Positions 34,312-46,288 of a stretch of 64,000 bases of DNA are shown here, one piece after another. Location: positions 1,364,001-1,428,000 of the forward strand of contig VNWV01000005.1 in assembly GCA_009801085.1 (NCBI GenBank), given 5' to 3'. Position 1 is the first letter of the stretch; each line of letters begins with the position of its first letter. The translations under genes were made by a program, and so were the position numbers. Source of the DNA: Lasiodiplodia sp. COLG20 (Eukaryota > Ascomycota > Dothideomycetes > Botryosphaeriales > Botryosphaeriaceae). The notes under the pieces were generated by a model, which saw only the letters and a list, made by a program, of their open reading frames with translations, did not search any database and had not been told where the DNA came from.

Positions 34312-35090
34312 TATTACGAATTTTATAAAATACGAACTTTATAACTCTAAAAAAAGAAAGTCTATATAAAAAAAGATACTATAGAAGCTAAAAAGTCTTA
34401 TAAGTAAAAGAGTCGTACGGTCTCGAGTTTCGTATAAAAATCTAAAAAGTACGAAATAACGACGCGTACAAAAATATTAGTAGATAATAATCGAAGTTCG
34501 TACGAAAAAAACGTCTATAAAGACGTAGTAACTCTAAAAGAAAGTATAAATCTAGAAATCTTCTATAAAATAAAAAGTTATAGAGCTAAGCTAAAAGCTA
34601 AAAGTTTAAGCGTATAATCGTTCTAAAAAAGCGCGTAAAGATAAAAAGCTAGAAAATAAGTAAAAAGAAGAACGAATAAAATATAATACGATATTACGAT
34701 CGCTTAATAAAGCTAAAAGATAAATATTAAAAAGATATTTTAAGCGCTTAAATTACGTACGATTTATCTAGATTAATATAATCTAAATAGATTAATCTAA
34801 TACGATTAATCTAGTTATATTAATTTAACTATTTCGATTTAGATTATAACTAGCTTTTCTATAGTATATAAATATACTTCTTAGCTAGATCTTTAACTCT
34901 TCGTAGTTAACTTAAAGTTCTAATTAGACTCTTTAGTTAGAGATAATCGACTTACTATATATTATATAATTACGTAATACTCTTCTATCTAATTATTATT
35001 CTCTCTCTTTTATCTCTTTAAGATAAACTCTACGGTTTATCTAATTTACTAAGCGACTTTAAAGCTTAGTAGAAGAAGTTTATCGTTATA
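34312..35090 (+). repeat. Family A 5' LTR, type c (779 bp)
   Basis: Starts tattacgaatttt and ends tatcgttata. It is followed by the family A leader start (ttttaactactattc), so it is a 5' LTR. The central module (34761-34840) has repeated GATTAATC-type palindromes, shared only with 62812-63591. Preceded by ATAGC. Confidence 0.8.
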
Positions 35091-35247
35091 TTTTAACTAC
35101 TATTCTTATAAGAAAAAGAGAATAGCTAATTAAGATTATCGACTAAAATAAAAAATATTAATCTAGTATAGAAACTACTAATAAATAGATACTAACTATA
35201 GTTAATACTATAGTTAGTATAAATAACGTAGATAACGAGTCTATAGC
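35091..35247 (+). mobile_element. Family A leader fragment
   Basis: The first 100 bases align with 46289-46390, just inside the 5' LTR of the other copy; then the sequences diverge. It ends at ATAGC, directly before the next LTR. Confidence 0.6.
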
Positions 35248-36013
35248 TATTACAAACTCTAGAAAATACGAACTTTATAATTCTAAAAGTAGAAAGTCCG
35301 CACGGAAAAACTCGCTATAAGAACTAATAAGCCTCGTAGACGAAAGAACCGTATAACTTTAGATTTTATACGGAAATCTAGAGAATATAAAATAACGATA
35401 CGTATAAAAATACTAGTAGATAGTAGCCGAAGCTCGTATAGAAAGAACGTCTATAAGAGCGCGGTAACTCTAAAAAGAAGTACGAACTAGAGAATCTTCT
35501 ACGAGACGAAAAACTATAGAAATAAGCTAAAAATCGAAGGTCTAGACGTATAATCGTTTCGAAAAAGCGCGTAAAAATAGAAAGCCGAAAAGCGGATAGA
35601 AAGAGAAATAAATAAGATATAGTACGATATTACGATTATTTAAAAGTCTAAGAAACGCTTTAAGCGCCTAAGTTATGTACGATCTATAGTAAGTTCTTAT
35701 AAGCTTAAATTTATAGCGGCTCGATCTAAGCTCTTATAAGCCGAAGCTTATAAAAACTCTTTAGATTATAACTAGCTTTTCTATAATATATAGATATATT
35801 TTTTAGCTAGACCTTTAACTCTCTATAGTTAACTTAAAGTTCTAATTAAGACTCTTTAGTTAGAGGTAACCGACTTACTATATATTATATAATTACGCGA
35901 TACTCTCTTATTTAATCATTATTCTTTCTCTCTTATCTCTCTAAGATAAACTCTATAATTTATTCGATCTACTAAGTAACTTCGAAGCTTAGTAGAAAAA
36001 GTCTACTATTATA
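35248..36013 (+). repeat. Family A LTR, type d (766 bp), probably solo
   Basis: Starts tattacaaactc and ends ctattata. ATAGC stands immediately before (35243-35247) and after (36014-36018), as expected for a solo LTR with a TSD. The central module with CTTATAAG palindromes is shared with 45524-46288. Confidence 0.8.
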
Positions 36014-36256
36014 ATAGCTTCTTCTTTATAAGCGAATACGATCTCTTTTAATAAAGAACTATAGAGAATAATTTAGAAACTACGTACGTAAAATAACGTT
36101 TTCTAAGTCTAAGTCGTTTAGATCTTTTAAACGCTACCGACGACTAAGATTAAAATACTTAAGTCTAATCTATACTACGAAGACCGTAAAAAAACGTAGA
36201 TTTTTCTATCGTAACTAGACGACTATATTTACTTCTTTTAAAAATAATTCGCGAGA
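36014..36256. other. RIP-mutated sequence, unclassified
   Basis: Lies between the type d LTR and the family B element. It may be more of the type c family A leader, but there is no second copy in the window for comparison. Confidence 0.4.
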
Positions 36257-39200
36257 TGTTACGCTAGAACTAGAATAGAGATAAGATAAAAAGTATAGAC
36301 GGTCGCGTAGCGTTAAAGAGTTTACTACCGCTATCTAGAATATTACTAGATACTATACTTAGAGAATAGTAGCCGTAGTTAGATAGAGAAGGTAATAAAA
36401 GAAGTATAAGATAATGATTAGAATTAACTACGAAGGTTTTATCTACTATAACGAGTATAGTCTATATATATAAAGTAATTAGTATAATTAGTATTAGTTA
36501 CTTATAGTAATTAAGATAACTAGAGTGATTAGAATAACGAAAAGAGTTTAGTAGCTCGGGTCGATAGATTCGAATACGGCTAGGTCGGTCGAATAGATCG
36601 TACTAGGTTCGAGGTTAGTCACGTAAGCGGTAAGTCGTATAAGATCCTAACTTTTCTACTACTATTAAGCGTATCGTAATACTATTCTTCCTCTAGACTA
36701 CTTTCAGTCTAAAAGCTTCCGTATAGATTCTTATAAGACCTCGTAGGTTCTTTTTACTATTATTCTTCTTTATTATACTAATTATATCGAATAGTAGCGC
36801 TCGTCAGCACGTTTTAGCTTCTCGTATCCTTTAGAACGGAGCGAAGACGTCTATTCGTTATTAATTCTACTCTTTTTATTTTTATTACCATTACTTCGTT
36901 CTTCTCGATCGGCCTCATTATTACGAGTGTATAAAGCGTAGTCGTCGTTATATTTTTAAGACGATAACTTCTTCGACTAAGTATAGTCGTTTCCTTCTCT
37001 TTCTATACTTATACTAACTTTCTATAGTTCGTCGGGTAGATTAACAACGAAATCGTATCCGAAGTTAGTTAGAGAAGGTTTAACGTTAGATTAAGTAGAA
37101 TAAGACGAAAATCCTTCGTTTAACTCGTCGAAATACATCTTTTTAAGTCAAGGTAATTCGGCTTCTTCGAATATTATCTTTTCTAGATTCTCGAAGTAAC
37201 GAGATATTTAACTAGAAGCTAGCTACGATTAAAATAGAGAAGACTACTACCTTAGATTAGAGTTCGGCTAATTTAGGGGTAGACGATACAGCTATATCGT
37301 ATACGTCGGGCGGGTTTAGTAGTAACGTAGCGGGCGTCGACGATATAGTTTCTTATTAGACTTCTATTAATCGGTTTTAGATGTCTTTAACCTCTCCTTC
37401 GGGTTTTACGTTATAGAAGAATGTTCTAGGCTTAGACGGTTTAGATTTTATCGGTAGAAGTCCTCGAGAAGTTCTAGATAGTTAAAGTTTAGTAAGAGTT
37501 TCTAGATGTTTTCTAAGTTATTATAATTCTCCTACTTAACGAGGTATTTAAGCTAACTATCGGGGTTCTATTTACTATCTAAAATTTTTTCGACGTCCTA
37601 TTCTTATACGTCTTCGGGCTAAATTTCTCCTTCGAGATATTCTAGTATTTAGGCGTTTTATAGTACTAGTTTAAGAAGCGCTACGTAGAAGACTAGACTT
37701 TAGCGTATATTTTTAGGTAATTTAAGTTTATAAGTAATAGAAGAAAGTTTTTATTTAATTTCGAAGGGACTAATTTTTCTATAATCTAATTTAGAGCTCG
37801 GTCGTTTAGTTTTAAAGTTTCTAGTAAGTAGCTAGACTTTATCTTTCTTCTCTAGAGGCGGCGGCTTCTAGCGCCTTTAGTTATAGTATATAACCATACG
37901 GTAGTTAATAAATTCTATATCTCGGGCTAGGCTTTAGTATAGTTCTTTTAGCTACTCTACCTAGAGTATTTCTTTTTATACGATGTTTTTTTATAGAATA
38001 GATTCTCTATAGACTCGAGATTCGAATCTAAAGTTAACGTAGAACGGTATCTCTTAAGTTATTTTCGCTAGTATACTATTATAAGCGAATTATACTAGAG
38101 ATAAAAGTTCTACCTAGTTATTTTATTAGTAATTTACGTAGCTTTATAGGTATTTTTCTAAGGTCTAGTTAAGTCGTTTCGTTTAGCCATCCGTCTAGAG
38201 ATAAAAGACGGTAAATAGCTTATACTTCGTTTCTAACTTATTTATTAAGATTTACTAGAATTAAGCGCGGAAGTAGATGTCTTAGTTAGAGATAATTATT
38301 TCTAGTATTCTATAGTTTATAAAAATATACCGTAGAAAGATATAGACTAGCTTAAAAACTTCTAAGACTTCTTTATAGGGAATAAAATACCCCTATTTAG
38401 ATAGTCTATTAGTAATAACTAGAATTACGTTATAGCGTATTCCTATAAGTAGTTCTTTAGATTTTAGTAGTTTAGTAATAAAGTCTAAGAAGATAAATTT
38501 CTAAAGTTAGTCGAGAGGTATAATTAGCTATAGCTTTTCGTAGAAAATATACTATACTACTTTATTTTAGGCGTAGTCTTCGTAATTAACGAGGTACTAT
38601 CGTATTTATTTTCTAAGATATAGTATATAGAATACTCTTTTAATTCTTTCTATTATAGAATTAGTACCTCTATAGCCGTATACTAGAATAGCGTAGATTT
38701 TCTTAATAAGTTATCGTTAAAGTCGTTAGAAGACGTAGACTAGTCTTTTAAAAAGAATTATTTCTTCTAAACTTAATATAAGGTCGAAATCTTCTTTCGA
38801 ATAATTATAAATTTGTTTTAATAGTTACTATACTATAGTATTATTTTTATAGATTACCCGAATGTGCTCTTTCTATATTAAAAGTAAGAGGTCGTTTTCT
38901 TAAGAATTCTTATTTTCTTATATATCTAGGTTTTCGAAGGGGGTCTTCTAGAGGTTATTATTTTCTAAAGTTTTATTTCTAAGGTTTTCTTCTTAGGCTA
39001 GTTATACTTCTAGAGTATTTATCCCCGAGAGTTCTTTCTAGAAGAATTATATTTCTAGATTTATTTCTCTAGAAGGGGTCGATTTCTAGAAGTTCGATAT
39101 TTCTAAGAGACTAGGTCTAAGAAGTATTATATTTCTAGAAACTAGTTCTTAGAGATCCGTAGTTTCTAAGAGTATCCGAGACCTAAAAGATTCTTTCTAG

Positions 39201-42200
39201 AATTAGAGGTTTCTTACTTAGCTTTAAATAACTAGAACTAGAAGGCGAATTATCGTAAGTTCTAATTAGAGTCGGTTAAGTTTAATATTTTCTTTCTTAT
39301 TTTATTTTAGAAGCGCCGGAGATAGTTCTAGTCGGTTAAGAGTATAGTCGTATCGCTAGCTAAGAGCGTCGACTTTTTTATTTTCGGTTTCTTTTTAGTA
39401 GATAATTTTAAAGTTAAAGAAGACGAGTTATTCCGCCTATTTAATCTATCTTCGATTAAGAATCTTTATAGTTATAAAGATATCTAGATTTTAGTAGTCT
39501 AAGTATATTATTATTTTAAAATTCGCTCCTTCGAGGTAGTGTCTCTATTTCTTAAAAGCGATAACGATAGCGAGAAGTTTTTTATCGTAAATATTATAGT
39601 TAAGTTCTACTGGAGACATTTTTTTAGAGTAGAAGGCTATAGAGTATAGCCGTTCTTAGTTATCTAGCTAGCTAAGATATACCTCTATAGTATAGTCTAA
39701 AGCGTCGGTTTCTAGATAGATAGGTTTATTTAGATCGAAAAGAACTAGAATAGATACTTCTATAAAGACTTTCTTAAGTAGGTCGAAGGCTTTCTATTAT
39801 ATATTCTACCAGTCGAAGCGGGTGTCTTTTTAGATTAGTCGAGTTAAGAGTTTCGTCAGCTTAGCGTAGTCTTTAATAAACTATCGATAGAAGTTAGTAA
39901 AGTCTAAAAAAAATTAAACTTTTCGGAGGTTCTTAAATACGGACTAGTTAAGAATAGATTCTACTTTCTTAGAGTCTATTATAACCTCGCCGAGTCGGAT
40001 AATAAATTCTAGAAATTTTACTTCTTAGGCGTAGAAGGCGTATTTCTTAGATTTAACTTATAGCTTTCTTTCTTATAATTTTTTTAGTATCTTTACTACG
40101 TATTTCTAATATTCCTCTAGGGTTTCGAAGTAGATTAGAATATCGTTTAGATATACTATATAAAAGACGTCTAGATATTCTCGAAGAGTATCGTTAATTA
40201 TAGTCTAGAAGGTTACGAAGGCGTTAGTAAGTTCGAAAGATATAACGAGGTATTTAAACAGCCTAAAGTAACTTCGCTAGATAGTCTTCTATTCTTTATC
40301 TTCTTTAATCTTAATTAAGTAGTAGCCGTCTTAGAGGTCGAGCTTAGTAAAATACTTAGCTTTTCTTAGTCGGTCTCGTAGTTCGTTAATTTTAAATAAG
40401 AGATAGTAGTTCTTAATAATAATATCGTTTAGGGCTCGATAGTCTACGTATAGTTATAGCTTTTCTTTTAGTTTTAGTACGAATAGAATAGAGAAGACTA
40501 CTAATAACTAGAATAGTCGAATATATTCTTTTTATAGATAGGTCTCGATATATTTCTTAAGCATCTATAGTTCTTTTTTAGAGAGAGAGTATAAGAGACT
40601 AAACTTAAATGATGTTTTCGGTATTAGAGATATTTTATAGTCTTATAGTTAGTATTCTAGTAGAGTATCTTTCTGTTTCTTCGTAAAGATATCGAATTTT
40701 CTATATTATAGAAGTATATTATCTAGAAGGTTTTCTATATTAGTAGTATTAACTTATTATAGGTCGTATTTTATACGTTTTCGAGGTTCTTAGGGTTTCT
40801 AGAGTCTATAGATTCGTTTTCTAGAAAGATAGACGATTCTATAGACCTATCGAATCTCTAAAGGTTACTAAGTCTCGATTTTAATCTCTTAGAGAGTGAT
40901 ACGCATCTAGAAGATTTCGATAGAAATATCGTTTTTAACCTTCTTTCTAAGGGCTTTCTTAGAGATCTTACTAATCTATATTAGCTCGCTTCGAGTTACT
41001 TAGAGTTATACTAACGCCGCTATAATACTAAACAGCTACTACGCCTCGTCTTTTTCTCTAGACCTAAATTTTACTTCTTCGAATTCCTAGTCGATATATA
41101 GTTTTTATTTCCGGAGCTAGAAGCGTCCTAGAATGATATTATATTCGAGGGTTTTTATAATATCTAAATATATTCTTTCTCGGTATTTTTCTCTAGCTAG
41201 CACGAGTTCTTAGGTTTTTATAAGTATTAACCCTTCTCTATATATACTAGATAAACTATTTATAGTAATAAGTTCGTAGAGGTGTTTCTTTTCTCGAAAC
41301 TTAATGTTATATTTTTCTATAAAGCGGGGGTTAATATAATTATCTCTATTAGCTAAGTCGATTAGGACGTAGACTCGACGTCTATTAGCGAGCATATTAA
41401 TAATAAGATACTTAATATACTCAGCTAGGGGTTCTTCGTCGTTTATAGTATACGTATAAGAGAGTTTTTCTTTAGTATTACCGGTCGTTATTATAGTTAT
41501 CTAAAGAGACGCCGGAGACTACGCCTCTACCCGCCCCTAAGTTAAAGGCTATTTTAGTTTTTTACCTCTAGCTAGTATCTATAGATCTCTTTTAATTTAT
41601 AGTAGCTTTCGTATTCGTCGTTAGTATAATCGGCCTAATACTACTTATCGTAAGATTTCTCTACTTCCGTCACTTATATAGCTAAGATTTAGCGTATTAT
41701 CTTATAACTACCCTTATATTAGCGGGCGTAGTGCCTCTTCTTACTATAGCGAAGATATAGGTCTTTTTTATAGCGTCAGTCTTTTTCTTCTTAGAATAGA
41801 GACCCGTTACACCTAACACTATTAAGGTCTATAGATTTGCCGGAACTCGTTATATTCTAGGTTTAGTTAGAGTTAGCTATAGGGCGGTTCGACTAGATCG
41901 CTTCTCTTTAACGATCGTATAGCCGAATATCGAGTTAGATAGCGATACGAACTACCTTCTAGTATAAATTAGATAGCTTAGTTTTAGCGAACTCGTTCTT
42001 AATATAGTCCTTTAGTCCCTCGTAATACAACATTTTAAGAACGTTATTAGGCCATTAGAGTTAAGAGATATAGAGTCGAAACTAAATAGTATAGATTACG
42101 GCGGAGCTAGTTTATCTAAAAGTCTAGATTTGGTGTACCGCATCTTAATATTAGTCCTTATCCTCGAACGTTTTTCTAAGGGTTTTAGTAAAGTTATTAT

Positions 42201-43246
42201 AGCTATAGAAAAGTTGTATAGTTTTCTCATACTAGTCTATTTTTCCGAAGTCGTTCTAGTATAGTTTAAACCACTAAGCGGTACTTTTACGGAGATACGA
42301 CCTAGTAAAGAAGATTTTTTAGATGTCGTTCTAAAAAGCCGTACTAAATAAGTAAAAGTAGATATATAGTTATCGTAGAAATTCGTCTAGTTTTTCTCGG
42401 GTACCGTCAAAAACGTTAGATTTCTTAACTTTAAACTTCGGGTTTTATACCTATAGAGGGGTAGGTAGAGCGGAAGTAGCTTTCGTAGTAGAAGATTACT
42501 CTCGAGGTCTAGTAGTACGGTTAATTAAGAAGGCCTATTCTCTAATAAAGTATTTTAGTAGAACTATAGTATAGTCCTTAAAGACGTTAGAAGAAATTCG
42601 AGGTCGGCTAACGTCGCGGATTAAAAAGATAATTCCGACGGCGTAGGCCTTTAATATAGTTATACGGGTTTCTATATTAGGTTTTCTAGAAATTATTAGA
42701 TAGATATTTTAGAGCTACTCCTTCGCGTTAGAAAGAAAGACGTAGATTATAGTCTAAGTTATTATAGTTACTTTTTCTTCGGGGATCTTATCTTTAGTGT
42801 CTATAAGAGGGGTGATTAAAGTGTTACGCTAGAACTAAAATAGAGATAAGATAAAGAGTATAGACGGTCGCGTAGTATTAAAAAGTTTACTACTACTATC
42901 TAGAATGTTACTAGATACTATACTTAGAGAATAGTAGCCGTAGTTAAATAGAAAAGATAATAAGAGAGATATAAGATAATGATTAAAATTAACTATAAAG
43001 ATTCTATCTACTATAATAAGTATAGTCTATATATATAGAGTAATTAGTGTGATTAGTATTAGTTACTTATAGTAATTAAGGTAACTAGAGTAATTAGAAT
43101 GACGAAAAAAGTTTAATAGCTTAGATCGATAGGTTCGGGTACGACTAGATCGGCTAGATAGATCGTACTAGGTTCGAAGTTAGTTACATAGATAGTAAGT
43201 CGTATAAAATTCTAACTTTTCTACTACTATTAAGCGTGTCGTAACA
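36257..43246 (-). mobile_element. Family B chromovirus, full length, RIP-saturated
   Basis: LTRs of 425 bp each at 36257-36681 and 42822-43246, both beginning tgttacgct. The left ends gtaata, the right gtaaca. The internal region is collinear over its whole length with the readable copy at 49530-55647. Recognisable on the minus strand in order: gag (about 42800-41500), protease (41395-41210, still open for 61 codons, VLIDLANRDNYINPRF), reverse transcriptase (about 40650-39850), RNase H, integrase (about 38900-38100) and chromodomain (about 37600-37450). Stops throughout. The sequences outside the two LTRs do not give a matching TSD (cgaga versus cgcta). Confidence 0.85.
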
Positions 43247-45046
43247 CGCTATATTATTTAATAGCTATTACGTCTCGTTTTTTTTCTCAAGATCTAAACT
43301 TTACTTTTTCGTTTTTCTAATTAATATAAAGTTTCTATTTTTAGAGCTATAGAAGTTCTAAAATAATATTATATTTAGAGATTTTTATAATATCTAAGTA
43401 GATTCTTTCTCGATATTTTTCTCGAAATAATACGAGTTTTTAGATTTCTATAAGAATTAACTCTTCTCTATATATACTAGATAAGCCGTCTACTATAATA
43501 AGTTCGTAAAGATATTCTTTTTTTTAGAATCTTATATTATATTTTTTTATAAAATGAGAGTTAATATAATTACTTCTATCTATCGAATTAATAAAAACGT
43601 AGACTTATCGTTTATTAACGAGTATATTAATAACTAGATACTCGATATATTTAACCGAAAACTCTTTATTATTTATAGTATACGTAGAAAAAAGTTTTCT
43701 ATTAGTATTATCGGTCGTAATTACGATTATCTAAAGAGGTGTTAAAAGCTACGTCTCTACTCGTCTCTAGATTAGAGACTTAATTAGTTTTTTATCTCGA
43801 ACTAATAACCGTTAGTTTTCTTTAGTTTTTAGTAGCTTTCGTATTTATTATTAGTATAGTCGATCTAATATTACTTATCGTAGAAATTCTCTACTTTAGT
43901 TATCTATATAGTAACGGTCTAGTATATAGTTCTATTATCTCTCTTATATTATTATATATAGTATTTCTTTTTTTCGTATTAAAAATATAGATTTTTCTTA
44001 CGATAACGGTCTTTTTTTTTTAGAATAGAGAACTATTACGTCTAGTACTATTTAAATCTATAGATTTACTAGAGCTTATTATATTTCTAGTTTAAATATT
44101 AGTTATAGAGCGAATAGACTGGGTTATTTTTCTACGTTAGTTATATAGTTAGATATTAAGTTAAATAGCGATATAGACTATCTTTTAGTAGAAGTCGAAT
44201 AGCTTAATTCTAGCGAATTCGTCTTTAATATAGTCTTTTAGTCTCTCGTAGTATAGTATTTTAAAAACGTTATCGGGCTATTATAGTCGTAAGATATAGA
44301 GTCGAAACTAGATTATATATATTACTATAAATCTAGTTTATTTAAGTATCTAAATTTGATATATCGTATTCTAGTATTAGTTCTTATTCTCGAACGTTTT
44401 TCGAAGAATTTTAGTAAAGTTACTATAGTTATAAAAAAGTTATATAGTCTTCTCGTACTAGTCTATTTTTTCGAAGTCGTTCTAGTATAGTTTAAACTAC
44501 TAGGCGGTACTTCCGCGGAGATACGATCTAGTAAAGAAGATTTTTTAGATATCGTTCTAGAAAGCTATATCGAATAAATAAAAGTAGATATATAGTTATC
44601 GTAGAAATTCGTCTAATTTTTCTCGAGTACCGTCGAAAACGTTAAATTTTTTAACTTTAAACTTTAGATTTTATATCTATATAGAGATAGATAAAACGAA
44701 AATAGCTTCTATAGTAAAAGATTACTCTTAAGATTTAGTAGTACGGTTAACTAAGAAGGTCTATTCTTTAATAAAGTATTTTAATAGAACTATAGTATAG
44801 TTCTTAGAGATATTAAAAGAGATTCGAAGTCGACTAACGTTATAAATTAGAAAGATAATTTCGATAGCGTAGATCTTCAAATAATTATACGGGTTTCTAT
44901 ATTAGATTTTCTAAAGATTATTAGATAGATATTTTAAAGCTACTTCTTCGCGTTAAAGAAAAAGATACAAATTATAGTCTAAGTTATTATAATTATCTTT
45001 TCTTCGAAGATCTTATCTTTAATATCTATAAGAGAAGTAGTTAAAG
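43247..45046 (-). mobile_element. Family B 5' fragment: protease and gag (RIP-saturated)
   Basis: Collinear with 41030-42821 of the neighbouring copy and 53860-55647 of the readable copy. It carries the protease and gag portion only, and the pol part is missing. Its 5' LTR is the variant at 45047-45452. Confidence 0.75.
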
Positions 45047-45452
45047 TATTACGCTAAAACTAAAATAAAGATAAGATAAAAAGTATAAATAGTTATATAG
45101 CGTTAAGAGATTTACTACTACTATCTAAAATATTACTAGATACTATACTTAGAGAATAGTAGCTATAATTAGATAGAAAAGATAATAAGAGAAGTATAAG
45201 ATAATAATTAAAATTAACTATAGAGATTCTATCTACTATAAACGAGTATAGTTTATATACTATAATTAGCCGCTAGTTAGCTAAACTATAGTATTAATAT
45301 AGATAGTAGAATAGCTAGTAATTAAGAGAGATCTACTTATAAGTTCGAACTTATTAGCTATTTAAGTAGATTAGATACGTTAAAGCTCGACGTAAAATAA
45401 TTCGATTCGTCTATAAGTTTTACTACTTAGCTCGTATCTTAATTTCGTAATA
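45047..45452 (-). repeat. Family B LTR, variant B2 (406 bp)
   Basis: Starts tattacgctaaaac and shares about 210 bp with the ordinary family B LTR, then switches to unrelated sequence (from about 45255) yet still ends in the family terminus ttcgtaata (45452). The same switch occurs at the left edge of the window (1-396, inverted), so it is a real LTR variant and not a local break. Confidence 0.7.
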
Positions 45453-45523
45453 AATTAGCTTTCTAAAAGAAAAGTACGTAAAATATCTTACTATCGTAAA
45501 ATAGATAAGCTAAACGTTAGAGA

Positions 45524-46288
45524 TATTATAAATTTTAGAAAATACGAGCTTTATAACCTTAAGAATAGAAAGTCTACGCGGAAAAACTTATCGTAAGAAC
45601 TAATAAGCCTCGTAGGCGAAAGAGCCGTACGACTCTAAATTCTATACGAAAATCTAAAAAATATAAGATAATAGCGCGTACGGAAATACTAGTAGATAGT
45701 AGCTAAAGTCTATATAAAAAGAACGTCTACGAGAGCGTAATAACTCTAGAAGAAAATACGGACTAAAAAATTTCTACGAAATAAAGAACTATAGAGTTAA
45801 GCTAAGAGCTAAAGGTTTAGACGTATAATCGTTCTAAAGTAGTATACGAAGATAAAAAGCTAAAAGATAGATAGAAGAGAAACGAATAAGATATAGTACG
45901 ATATTATAATCGTTTAAAAGTTTAAGAAATATCTTAAGCGTCTAAGTTACGTGCGATCTATAGTAAGTCCTTACGAGTCTAGACTTATAACGGATCGATC
46001 TAAGCCCTTATAAGCCGAAGCTTATAAGAGCTTCTTAGATTATAACTAGCTTTTTTATAGTATATAGATATACTCGTTAGCTAGACTCTTAATCCTTCGT
46101 AGTTAACTTAAAGTTCTAATTAAGACTCTTTAATTAGAGGTAACTAGCTTACTATATACCGTATAATTACGTAGTACTCTTCTTATTTAATTATTATTCT
46201 CTCTCTCTTATCTCTTTAAGATAAACTCTACGATTTATTTAATCTACTAAGCGACTTCGAAGCTTAGTAAAAGAAGTCTATTATTATA
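45524..46288 (+). repeat. Family A 5' LTR, type d (765 bp)
   Basis: Starts tattataaattttag and ends ctattattata. Followed by the family A leader, so it serves as the 5' LTR of the element at 46289-60208. Its central module is type d, whereas the 3' LTR of that element (60209-60998) is type b. Confidence 0.8.
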
